Of a stretch of DNA of 6,817 bases, positions 1 through 6,092 are shown piece after piece. This DNA is from CAVPHV01 sp964465915 (GTDB taxonomy: Bacteria; Actinomycetota; Acidimicrobiia; Spongiisociales; UBA5794). The DNA lies in contig CAYXMJ010000162.1 of the NCBI GenBank assembly GCA_964465915.1, positions 1-6,817 on the forward strand, written 5' to 3'. The notes beneath the pieces are model-generated. The model did not search any database, was not told where the DNA came from, and saw only the letters and a list, made by a program, of their open reading frames with translations. How positions within the stretch are numbered: the stretch's first letter is position 1; every line of letters begins with the position of its first letter. The translations under genes were made by a program, and so were the position numbers.

Positions 1-51
1 GGGGGCGTCGAGGACCGGAGAGACACGACGAGTATTTCTGCGACGCACCAC

Positions 52-57
52 TAGGGT
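52..57 (+). promoter_or_regulatory. Possible -10 element for the PLDc_N/SHOCT gene
   Basis: TAGGGT fits the loose TAnnnT pattern of actinobacterial -10 boxes. It would place a transcription start near 64, giving a leader of about 20 nt that contains the Shine-Dalgarno sequence. I see no convincing -35 box about 17 bp upstream, so this is only a candidate. The rest of 1-84 holds no recognisable coding sequence. The frame of the downstream gene is closed by a TAG at 52-54, so that gene cannot extend leftwards. Confidence 0.25.
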
Positions 58-70
58 TCTGACCGGTCTG

Positions 71-76
71 AGGAGG
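71..76 (+). promoter_or_regulatory. Shine-Dalgarno sequence for the gene at 85
   Basis: AGGAGG is a perfect anti-16S match, 8 nt before the ATG at 85. It fixes that start codon with good confidence. Confidence 0.8.
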
Positions 77-84
77 AGACACGC

Positions 85-423
85 ATGGACCCAGTCTGGG
101 TGGTACTCGTGGCACTCCCGCTGCTGTTCCTGTGGATCGTAGGTGCGCTCGATGCGCTGAGGCGGAAGGATATGCCGGGCCTCGCCAAGGTCTTCTGGAT
201 CCTGTTCATCTTGATACTCCCGATCCTCGGACTACTCGTCTACTTCTTCGTGCGACCCCACGACGCGTCGTTGCCAACGCGTGACGATGCGGTCGGGCAG
301 GAGGGGACGCGATCCGTCGCGTCTGAGCTCGAGGCGCTCGAGACCAAGCGGGAAAGCGGGGCGATCTCGGAAGATGACTTCCAGGCTGAGAAGTACCGAG
401 TGCTCGGCTTCGAACGAACCTGA
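85..423 (+). CDS. Small membrane protein, PLDc_N-type with C-terminal SHOCT domain
   Basis: This 112-residue protein has two hydrophobic segments, about residues 5-23 and 35-56. They are separated by a short basic loop (LRRKDMPG) and are followed by a soluble tail. The two-helix hairpin, with its W-x-L-F-I-L-I-L-P-I-L-G second helix ending in YFFVRP, is typical of the PLDc_N family (phospholipase D/cardiolipin-synthase N-terminal membrane hairpin, often found alone). Residues about 80-108 (ELEALETKRESGAISEDDF onward) match the SHOCT short C-terminal domain, a small helical module often found at the end of bacterial membrane proteins. No catalytic HKD motif is present, so it is not a phospholipase itself. 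Its function is unknown; a role in membrane assembly or oligomerisation is an inference from the SHOCT domain. The start is set by AGGAGG 8 nt upstream. The gene converges on the channel gene with one base between stops. Confidence 0.85.
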   Translation: MDPVWVVLVALPLLFLWIVGALDALRRKDMPGLAKVFWILFILILPILGLLVYFFVRPHDASLPTRDDAVGQEGTRSVASELEALETKRESGAISEDDFQAEKYRVLGFERT

Positions 424-424
424 G

Positions 425-1150
425 TCAGCCTGCGCCCGGCTCGTCATCGGCGTTTCCGGCCTCGTCCCGGCCGGGACGGATAGCCCGTTCCTTGCCAAGG
501 TTGCCGACCAGTCGTGCCACGAGGACGACCAGGAAGATCGATCCGAACAGAACTTCAACGATCACGAGACCTTTGCCGACGGCGAGGGCAGGGCTGAGGT
601 CCCCGTAACCGAGCGAGGTCATCGTGACGAAGCTGAAGTAGGCATAGTCGAACAGCGGCGGATCGGTGACCTGGTTGAAGAACGGTTCGGCCGAGAAGTG
701 GTCAACGGCGCTGTACAAGAATGTGAAGAAGAAGCCCAGTTCGACATAGGCGTCCAGTGCGCCCACTACGTCGCTTGTTGTCACCCTAGGTTGGGTGTAG
801 ACATGGCGCAGGATGACGATTGGCCCCGACCCGATCAGGGCGGCGAGCGCCAGGTTGACCAGCCCGCGAACGCTGTCGCTCGAAGAGGACACCGCTGCAA
901 CCAGGATCACTCCGAGGGCCAATGCACCAACGGTGACCCACCGGACGACCCCGGCATCGGAGCGTGACGCCCGGTATGAGATGACGATGGCAGCCACGAC
1001 AAGAGCGACCTTTGCGGCCCAAATCAGCGGATTGCCGCTGACGAACGGGAACAACACCAAAGAGCAGGTGAGGACACCGAGGAGGGTCAGGTAGCTGTCC
1101 CAGAACGATGAGGGGCGGCTCAGCGGCTCAAGTACCGACGGGCTTCGCAT
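425..1150 (-). CDS. Potassium-channel-family membrane protein (Ion_trans_2 pore domain)
   Basis: Numbered from the ATG at 1150, the protein has 241 residues. Four hydrophobic segments come first (about 20-38, 42-59, 68-87, 95-115). Then comes a pore module: an outer helix (129-149), a pore helix (166-178), the selectivity filter T178-S-L-G-Y-G-D184 (bases 599-619) and an inner helix (193-216). The GYGD filter is diagnostic of K+-selective channels of the Ion_trans_2 family. The fourth segment lacks the regularly spaced arginines of a voltage sensor, so voltage gating is unlikely. No RCK/TrkA_N domain follows; the short tail is polar and acidic. I chose the start at 1150 because GAAAGG lies 6 nt upstream (1162-1157). 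An in-frame ATG at 1168 would add six residues but has no such signal. K+ conduction is a family inference, and the gating stimulus is unknown. It is divergent from the large secreted-protein gene. Confidence 0.9.
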   Translation of the reverse strand: MRSPSVLEPLSRPSSFWDSYLTLLGVLTCSLVLFPFVSGNPLIWAAKVALVVAAIVISYRASRSDAGVVRWVTVGALALGVILVAAVSSSSDSVRGLVNLALAALIGSGPIVILRHVYTQPRVTTSDVVGALDAYVELGFFFTFLYSAVDHFSAEPFFNQVTDPPLFDYAYFSFVTMTSLGYGDLSPALAVGKGLVIVEVLFGSIFLVVLVARLVGNLGKERAIRPGRDEAGNADDEPGAG

Positions 1151-1156
1151 CTGCCG

Positions 1157-1162
1157 CCTTTC
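1157..1162 (-). promoter_or_regulatory. Shine-Dalgarno sequence deciding the channel start
   Basis: On the minus strand GAAAGG sits 6 nt before the ATG at 1150, while nothing similar precedes the longer in-frame ATG at 1168. This favours the shorter protein. The longer form remains possible as a short-leader start. Confidence 0.5.
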
Positions 1163-1184
1163 TGTCATCGAAACGGCCCGTGGG

Positions 1185-1190
1185 ATACTA
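1185..1190 (-). promoter_or_regulatory. Possible -10 element for the channel gene
   Basis: TAGTAT on the minus strand fits TAnnnT well and would start transcription near 1178, about 28 nt before the ATG at 1150. No good -35 box is seen at 17 bp. A TTGACT exists on this strand at 1227-1222, but it is 31 bp away and too far to pair with it. Confidence 0.35.
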
Positions 1191-1271
1191 TCGCCGACGG
1201 TGGCGGCGTCGGGCGGGGGCTAGTCAACTTGGGTGGCGCAGAATGCCCTGGCTCTGCAATCCCGCCCATCG

Positions 1272-1277
1272 TAAGCT
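1272..1277 (+). promoter_or_regulatory. Possible -10 element for the large secreted-protein gene
   Basis: TAAGCT fits TAnnnT and would place the transcription start near 1284, leaving a leader of about 24 nt that includes the strong ribosome-binding site. The expected -35 position (around 1249-1254) has only a weak TGG-type sequence. A regulator may help at this promoter, but no operator-like repeat is evident. Confidence 0.3.
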
Positions 1278-1293
1278 GAATGGAAGGCATACA

Positions 1294-1302
1294 GGGGGAG
1301 GT
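1294..1302 (+). promoter_or_regulatory. Strong Shine-Dalgarno sequence for the GTG start at 1308
   Basis: GGGGGAGGT contains GGAGG, with 6-nt spacing to the GTG at 1308. It supports that non-ATG start, which is also the one that yields an intact signal peptide. Confidence 0.75.
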
Positions 1303-1307
1303 GTTCT

Positions 1308-4300
1308 GTGCGCGGCAGGACGTATCGGGCCGGGCTGGCATTTGGGGTTGTGGCGATGATCACGATGTCGATCGTGGTCTTTGCGTCGACGGCTGTGGCC
1401 ATCTCGCCTCCCAGAAACCCAGACTCGACTTGGCAGACTGTCGGACAGTTCGTCGGGACGAAGAACCCGACCGGGCGCGTCAACGCCATCGTCTACGGCA
1501 AAGGCACCAGCGCGGGCATGGTCTTCGTTGGGGGCAACTTCATCGAGGCCAAGCCGCCGGCAGACGAGGGTGGCGCCAAGGTCACCCGCCGCGGACTCAT
1601 GGCGCTCGATGCCGCCACCGGCGACATCATTGGGTCCTTCGCTCCAGCATTCACTCAGGACGGCGCCCGCGCTGAAGTGCGCTCGCTGGAGATCTCGCCC
1701 GACGGCTCGAAGCTCTACGTCGGTGGGGAGTTCACTCACGTCGACGGGCTGAGCCGTCCCCGGCTCGCCCAAGTCAACGCCGTAACCGGTGCGGTCCATG
1801 GGTGGCGCCCGCAGCCGTACGCCCCGGTGAACGCTCTCGAAGTCACCGAGGACGGGTCGGTCCTGTATGCGGGCGGTCTGTTCAAGAAGGTTGGGCCTGC
1901 CACTCGCAACATGCTGGCCGCCTTCGACATGGACAACAGCGGCGCCCTGATGAGTTGGTCCCCTCAGGTGACCCAGGTCACGCCGATCTACTGTCCCGGG
2001 CGCTGTTGGCCCAGCATCCTGGGCCTCGACCTGTCGCCTGACGAGTCGACCCTCTACTTCTCCGGTTCTTTCGCCCACGTCAACGGGATTTCGCGCAACA
2101 ACGTTGCCGCGGTCGACGCCGTGACCGGCGCGGTGCGGGCCTTCGATCCCAACGTGCTCACTTTGGGGAACAAGCCATCGACCAACATCGTCTCCGAGAT
2201 AGTCTCCACGAGCAATCGGGTCTATTTCTGTGGCGACTTCTGGGCGCTGGGCGTTGGGGCCAATCGCCATTCCTCACCCAACCTGGCCGCGGTCAACCCG
2301 ACGACCGGCCGCTACGACACCGGATGGATCGCGACGACCGACGGTGGCACCAACGATTGTGCGATCGTTGGGGATGCCCTGGTGGTCGGCGGCCACTTCG
2401 ACTACGCCGGGGGCGTACACGCCGGGCCGTCGCCCGACGACACCGGGGTTTACCGCAAACATGTCGCTGCGATCAGTCTCTCGAATGCGTCGGTCCAATC
2501 GTGGAACCCGAGCGCCAACAGCACGCCGGGCCTCTACGCCATTGCGGCTTCGGCGACGAAATTGGGTATCGGAGGCGACTTCCTCACGATCAACGGTGAG
2601 GAGCAGGCGGGATTCGCCCAGTTCTCGCTCGGCGCCGACACCTCGGCTCCCACCACGCCGGGCAAGCCCAGCGGCGTCTCAACCTCGAACTCGACGATCG
2701 ACTTGACCTGGGCAGCATCGACCGACGACCAAGCCGCCACGCTCACCTATCGGATATACCGCGATGGCGGCGGATCGCCGGTCGGGACGGTGTCGAGTGC
2801 CTCGACAACGACCGTCAGTTACACCGATTCCGGCCTTGCCGGTGGGTCCGTCCACACGTATCGGGTCAGAGCTTCGGACGGTCCGAATACCAGCAGCCTG
2901 AGTCCGAAATCCAACCCGATAACTGTCCAGGCGGGTGGCACGCAAGAGGTGTGCGGTACATCCGATGGCGTGAGCTTGTGTCTCGAAGCCCCTTCTGAGA
3001 CCTTGACCGGCGACCAGCTCATCAAGGTGACGGTGAACGGCGACCCGGGATTCATCTACGCCATGGACTTCTCCTGGGGAGGGAAGGCGACGACAACCAA
3101 GGATCTCCTCACCGACTTCGAAGCACCATGGGAGTTCGTGTGGCGGACCGATCAGTATCGCGACGCCACGAAGTGGCTCAATGTGCGAGTCGAGCGGCCG
3201 GCCCGAACCTACGGTGAGCCGATCTCGATGCAGCTCACCCTTGAGAACGGTAACGACACGAAGGTCCCGAAGAACCCAAAGGATTGGGAGTCGCTATTCG
3301 AACCGCGACCGCGCGGGGGCGGCGATCCCGAGGTCGTGGCAATCGGCGACTCTGCCGACGGTGGCAGCAGCAGCAACGCCCTGGCAGCGTCGGTGGAGGC
3401 ATCTGGGGCTGAGGTGTTGCTCTACCTGGGCGACATGTACGAGCGCGGCACCAAGGCCGAGTGGGACTACAACTACGGCAGGGCCTCATTCGACGGTCCG
3501 GGAGATGGTGCGAAGTGGGGTGCGCTTGCAGCCTGGACCCAGCCCACGCTTGGAAACCACGAAGCGCACAATCCCGTAGCGTACCGAAACTACTGGCACG
3601 GCAAACCCGATTGGGACACGTTCGTCTACGGCGGGGTGCGCTACCTCAACCTGAACAGTGAATGTGACCTGGTCGGCGGGTGTGGAGCCGGTTCACCGCA
3701 GTATCAATTCGTCCAGCAGACGCTTGCCGCCAATACGCACGCGTGTGTTGTCGCCTTCTGGCACAAGCCCGTGTTGAGCTCCGTCACCAATAGTGGCGCA
3801 ATGCGGACGATCTGGGAGCTCCTTGCCGACAACGGCGGCGACCTCGTTCTCAACGGGCACACGCACAACATGGAAGTCTACGGGCCCCTGGACGGCCGGC
3901 TGAACGCCAATCAGGCCGACTCGACCATGTGGGAGATCATCTCGGGCTCGGGCGGGCACGCTATGACTTCTGTGGTGGCCACCGACCCCCGCAACGTCTG
4001 GCAGAAGACCAAGACGCCGGGCGCGCTGTACATGACAAATGTTGGGGGGGCCGGAGGGAGAGCCACCGCCATCGACTTCGCGTTCAGGAATGTGGCCGGC
4101 AACGTCATCTCGAGCGGTGGGGTGCCGGGGACCGGGACGATCGATTGCGGCGAAGCCGGCGACCCGGTCATCTTCAGCGACGACTTCGGGGAGGGTTTGG
4201 ACAAATGGAACCGTGTTGTCGGAGTCACCCTTGATTCGACCCGAGGCGACCACAGCGGCCCGCCGAGCGCTCGCGCCGCGGCGAGTGGGAACAAGCGCTT

Positions 4301-4709
4301 CATCAAGGCGAAGCTCGGTGGTAGCTACGGTGCAGCCTGTGCCGCGGCGAGCGTGCGGGTGGCCTCCGGCTCGGGCCGTATCTCGTTGATCAGGTTCAAG
4401 ACGGCGGCGAACGAGGGCATTGGTCGGGTATACGTCAACCTGGCGAAGAACGAACTGTGGCTGAGATCCGACGTGTCCGGCACCGCGAAACGCTCGAACA
4501 CGACGATGAGTCGGCGCCTATGGCACGACCTCGAGTTGTGTGCGACCTCCGGCGTGAATGGCACCTATGACCTGAGCCTCGATGGCACGCCCATCCTGTC
4601 GTGGAACGCCAACAACGGCACCAATCCGATCGGGCAGGTGCAACTCGGCGCCAACAGCAAGCGGACCTACCGGGCCAACTTCGACGATGTCGAAGTGGTC
4701 GAGCCGTAG
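1308..4709 (+). CDS. Secreted beta-propeller / FN3 / metallophosphoesterase / LamG-like multidomain protein
   Basis: This 1133-residue exported protein starts with a signal peptide (residues 1-31, basic start, hydrophobic core, AVA cleavage site). Seven propeller repeats follow, each centred on a (L/V)-x-x-G-G-x-F strand at about 72, 136, 186, 249, 305, 358 and 419. Most alternate with an 'AAVDAVTGAV...W-x-P' motif. A fibronectin type III domain covers about 447-543. Residues about 548-670 are a beta-rich, unassigned domain. The calcineurin-like phosphoesterase spans about 673-945. Its probable metal ligands are D681 (GDSAD), D709 (GDMY), N750-H751 (GNHE), H819 (FWHKP) and H851/H853 (GHTH). 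Cysteines 786, 792 and 813 (CDLVGGC, HAC) look like the disulfides of secreted members of this family. Residues about 952-1133 form a concanavalin/LamG-like sandwich that may bind glycans or surfaces. No sortase motif or C-terminal anchor is present, so it is probably released. Phosphoester hydrolysis is a family inference; the substrate is unknown. The gene stands alone, with its own ribosome-binding site and terminator. Confidence 0.9.
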   Translation: MRGRTYRAGLAFGVVAMITMSIVVFASTAVAISPPRNPDSTWQTVGQFVGTKNPTGRVNAIVYGKGTSAGMVFVGGNFIEAKPPADEGGAKVTRRGLMALDAATGDIIGSFAPAFTQDGARAEVRSLEISPDGSKLYVGGEFTHVDGLSRPRLAQVNAVTGAVHGWRPQPYAPVNALEVTEDGSVLYAGGLFKKVGPATRNMLAAFDMDNSGALMSWSPQVTQVTPIYCPGRCWPSILGLDLSPDESTLYFSGSFAHVNGISRNNVAAVDAVTGAVRAFDPNVLTLGNKPSTNIVSEIVSTSNRVYFCGDFWALGVGANRHSSPNLAAVNPTTGRYDTGWIATTDGGTNDCAIVGDALVVGGHFDYAGGVHAGPSPDDTGVYRKHVAAISLSNASVQSWNPSANSTPGLYAIAASATKLGIGGDFLTINGEEQAGFAQFSLGADTSAPTTPGKPSGVSTSNSTIDLTWAASTDDQAATLTYRIYRDGGGSPVGTVSSASTTTVSYTDSGLAGGSVHTYRVRASDGPNTSSLSPKSNPITVQAGGTQEVCGTSDGVSLCLEAPSETLTGDQLIKVTVNGDPGFIYAMDFSWGGKATTTKDLLTDFEAPWEFVWRTDQYRDATKWLNVRVERPARTYGEPISMQLTLENGNDTKVPKNPKDWESLFEPRPRGGGDPEVVAIGDSADGGSSSNALAASVEASGAEVLLYLGDMYERGTKAEWDYNYGRASFDGPGDGAKWGALAAWTQPTLGNHEAHNPVAYRNYWHGKPDWDTFVYGGVRYLNLNSECDLVGGCGAGSPQYQFVQQTLAANTHACVVAFWHKPVLSSVTNSGAMRTIWELLADNGGDLVLNGHTHNMEVYGPLDGRLNANQADSTMWEIISGSGGHAMTSVVATDPRNVWQKTKTPGALYMTNVGGAGGRATAIDFAFRNVAGNVISSGGVPGTGTIDCGEAGDPVIFSDDFGEGLDKWNRVVGVTLDSTRGDHSGPPSARAAASGNKRFIKAKLGGSYGAACAAASVRVASGSGRISLIRFKTAANEGIGRVYVNLAKNELWLRSDVSGTAKRSNTTMSRRLWHDLELCATSGVNGTYDLSLDGTPILSWNANNGTNPIGQVQLGANSKRTYRANFDDVEVVEP
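1521..2582 (+). repeat. Seven degenerate propeller-blade repeats within the secreted protein gene
   Basis: The encoded motif VFVGGNF recurs as LYVGGEF, LYAGGLF, LYFSGSF, VYFCGDF, LVVGGHF and LGIGGDF, starting at bases 1521, 1713, 1863, 2052, 2220, 2379 and 2562. Spacing is 50-64 codons, the size of one propeller blade. Two blades remain close even in DNA: the VNAVTGAV coding stretch near 1773 and the VDAVTGAV stretch near 2113 differ at only a few positions. The pattern suggests a single seven-bladed propeller that grew by blade duplication. Confidence 0.75.
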
Positions 4710-4736
4710 GGGAGCGCGTCCGCGCCGCGCTCCCCT
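4708..4736 (+). terminator. Perfect 11-bp hairpin, likely terminator of the secreted-protein gene
   Basis: AGGGGAGCGCG (4708-4718) pairs perfectly with CGCGCTCCCCT (4726-4736) across a 7-nt loop. The left arm begins inside the TAG stop codon. There is no real U-tract afterwards, only a weak CCCGTTT about 9 nt on. It is therefore a GC-only hairpin of the kind often seen at gene ends in high-GC actinobacteria, not a textbook intrinsic terminator. It separates the secreted-protein gene from the transporter operon. Confidence 0.7.
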
Positions 4737-4783
4737 CACGCAATCCCGTTTCGCCCGTTCGGGCGGCGCCCGGGCCAGCAACC

Positions 4784-4789
4784 TAGACT
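4784..4789 (+). promoter_or_regulatory. livH: Possible -10 element just upstream of livH
   Basis: TAGACT fits TAnnnT, and its last base is 11 nt before the GTG at 4800. Transcription would begin about 4796-4800, giving a leaderless or nearly leaderless mRNA. This agrees with the lack of any Shine-Dalgarno sequence before 4800. No -35 box is recognisable; the expected site lies within the GC-rich hairpin-forming stretch 4752-4771. Confidence 0.35.
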
Positions 4790-4799
4790 CCCCGGACCT

Positions 4800-6092
4800 G
4801 TGAAAGCCGTGCGACAAATCCCCCGAGTTCTCGCCGTGGTGATGATGTTGCTCGTCCTCGCCCCACTCGCCGTGGCGGCGGCACAGGACGAAGGCAGCGC
4901 CATCAAGGGCAGGCTCGAAGCCATCGACGGTGAGGACCGCGTACCGGTGGGTGGAGTGACCATCGTGGTGACTCAAGATGGCACGGAGATCGGCTCAGCC
5001 GTGAGCGACGACGCGGGCGAGTGGCTCGTTGCCGTCCCCGGTGAGGGCGTTTATCAGGTGACCGTTGACGCGACCACATTGCCCGATGGGGTCGCCCTGA
5101 CGGAACCCGACGCCGCGACGCTTCCCGAGGTTGCGGTGCGTGAGGGACAGCAGAAGACTGTCCGATTCCAATTAGGACCGGGCTCAGTCTCAACCGTTTC
5201 TTCGTTCGAACGCTTCGTTGATCTTGTAGTGCTCGGCCTCAAGCTTGGCGCCATTATCGCCATATCAGCCATCGGGTTGTCGCTCATCTACGGCGTTACC
5301 GGGTTGGTCAACTTCTCCCACGGCGAGATGGTGGCCTTGGGGGCCGTGATTGCGTTCTTCTTCCACGTCTCGGTCCTGGGGCCACAGTGGCCCCTGTGGA
5401 TCGCAGCCTTTCCGGCCATCCTGCTGGGGGCCGGTCTCGGAGGCGCTCAGGAGCTCTGGCTGTGGCGGCCGCTGCGGCGTCGCGGCACCGGCCTGATCGC
5501 GATGATGGTGATCTCGATCGGGCTCTCGTTTGCGCTCCGCAACTTCATCCTGATTCTGTTCAACGGCGAGCCGCGGCCCTATGTCGACTACGCCGTGCAA
5601 ACCGAGGTGGAGTTCCTCGGCATCTCGACAGTTCCCAAGAACATCGTCATCATCCTGGTTTCGGTCGTCATCCTGGTGCTGGTCGGTCTGTTTCTCGAGC
5701 GCACCAAGATGGGCACGGCGATGCGGGCAGTTGCCGACAACAAGGACTTGGCCGAGTCGTCGGGTATCAACGTCGACGGCGTGATCCTGACGACGTGGCT
5801 CGTCGGCGGTGGATTGGCGGCGATCGGGGGCATATTCTTTGGTGTCTCCGAGCAGATTCAGTTCGACATGGGCTTCCGGCTGCTGCTGTTGATCTTCGCC
5901 GCAGTCGTCCTCGGTGGCCTCGGGAGCGCGTACGGAGCAATGGTCGGCGGTTTCATCGTCGGACTCGTTGTGGAAGTCAGCACGTTTTGGTTCGATAGCG
6001 AATTCAAGACGGCGATTGGACTGGGCGTCCTGATCCTGATGCTCCTGTTGCGGCCCCAGGGCATTCTCGGCTCGAGGGAGAGGATCGGCTGA
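4800..6092 (+). CDS. livH: LivH-type ABC permease with N-terminal extracytoplasmic beta-sandwich domain
   Basis: This 430-residue protein begins with a signal-peptide-like segment (residues 1-28, cleavage near AVAAA). A carboxypeptidase-regulatory/SpaA-like beta-sandwich follows (about 33-126, with GGVTIVV, DDAGEWLVAVP and GVYQVTVD strands). A full-length permease occupies about 136-430. LivH hallmarks are GLSLIYGVTGLVNFSHGEM (159-177) and the cytoplasmic ATPase-contact loop MGTAMRAVADNKDLAESSGI (304-323). My helix count (eight, with 'RRR' and the contact loop inside) puts the permease N-terminus outside, so the extra domain would be extracytoplasmic. LivH is one of two membrane subunits of branched-chain amino acid-type (HAAT) importers; the true substrate could be another amino acid, amide or urea. 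Typical LivH is about 300 residues and lacks the first 135. I chose the GTG at 4800 because it preserves the signal peptide, although no Shine-Dalgarno sequence precedes it. It overlaps livM by one base. Confidence 0.9.
   Translation: MKAVRQIPRVLAVVMMLLVLAPLAVAAAQDEGSAIKGRLEAIDGEDRVPVGGVTIVVTQDGTEIGSAVSDDAGEWLVAVPGEGVYQVTVDATTLPDGVALTEPDAATLPEVAVREGQQKTVRFQLGPGSVSTVSSFERFVDLVVLGLKLGAIIAISAIGLSLIYGVTGLVNFSHGEMVALGAVIAFFFHVSVLGPQWPLWIAAFPAILLGAGLGGAQELWLWRPLRRRGTGLIAMMVISIGLSFALRNFILILFNGEPRPYVDYAVQTEVEFLGISTVPKNIVIILVSVVILVLVGLFLERTKMGTAMRAVADNKDLAESSGINVDGVILTTWLVGGGLAAIGGIFFGVSEQIQFDMGFRLLLLIFAAVVLGGLGSAYGAMVGGFIVGLVVEVSTFWFDSEFKTAIGLGVLILMLLLRPQGILGSRERIG
6079..6084 (+). promoter_or_regulatory. 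livM: Shine-Dalgarno sequence for livM inside the end of livH
   Basis: AGAGGA, within the longer purine run GGGAGAGGA (6076-6084), lies 7 nt before the ATG at 6092. Together with the TGATG stop-start overlap it indicates translational coupling of livH and livM. Confidence 0.6.

Noticed and set aside
1..54. Possible tail of an upstream gene in frame 1 ending at TAG 52-54
   Set aside because: Only 17 codons are visible, with no recognisable motif; the other plus-strand frames are equally short or uninformative, so no call can be supported.
281..967. Plus-strand open frame of 228 codons across the channel gene
   Set aside because: It is antisense to a channel gene with an intact selectivity filter and membrane helices. 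The translation is rich in Arg, Glu, Asp and Gln with no motif, so it is a shadow.
1200..1220. G-rich stretch that could be read as a G-quadruplex
   Set aside because: Most G-runs are only two bases long, and the composition matches the GC-rich background. There is no independent support.
1222..1227. TTGACT on the minus strand as a -35 box for the channel gene
   Set aside because: The nearest plausible -10 (TAGTAT at 1190-1185) is 31 bp away, beyond a workable spacer, and the position 17 bp downstream has no -10-like sequence.
1224..2270. Long open frame (348 codons) on the minus strand, antisense to the propeller region
   Set aside because: Its translation is charged, low in hydrophobic periodicity and lacks any recognisable domain. 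It lies wholly opposite the clear secreted-protein gene, as expected for a shadow frame in GC-rich DNA.
3693..4253. Minus-strand open frame of 186 codons opposite the phosphoesterase domain
   Set aside because: There is no domain or good ribosome-binding site, and the sense strand encodes conserved catalytic motifs throughout this stretch.
5378..5399. Overlapping inverted repeats GGGGCCA/TGGCCCC and CCACAG/CTGTGG inside livH
   Set aside because: They fall in the codons for the conserved LGPQWPLW region and are explained by GC-rich codon choice. No regulatory context is seen.
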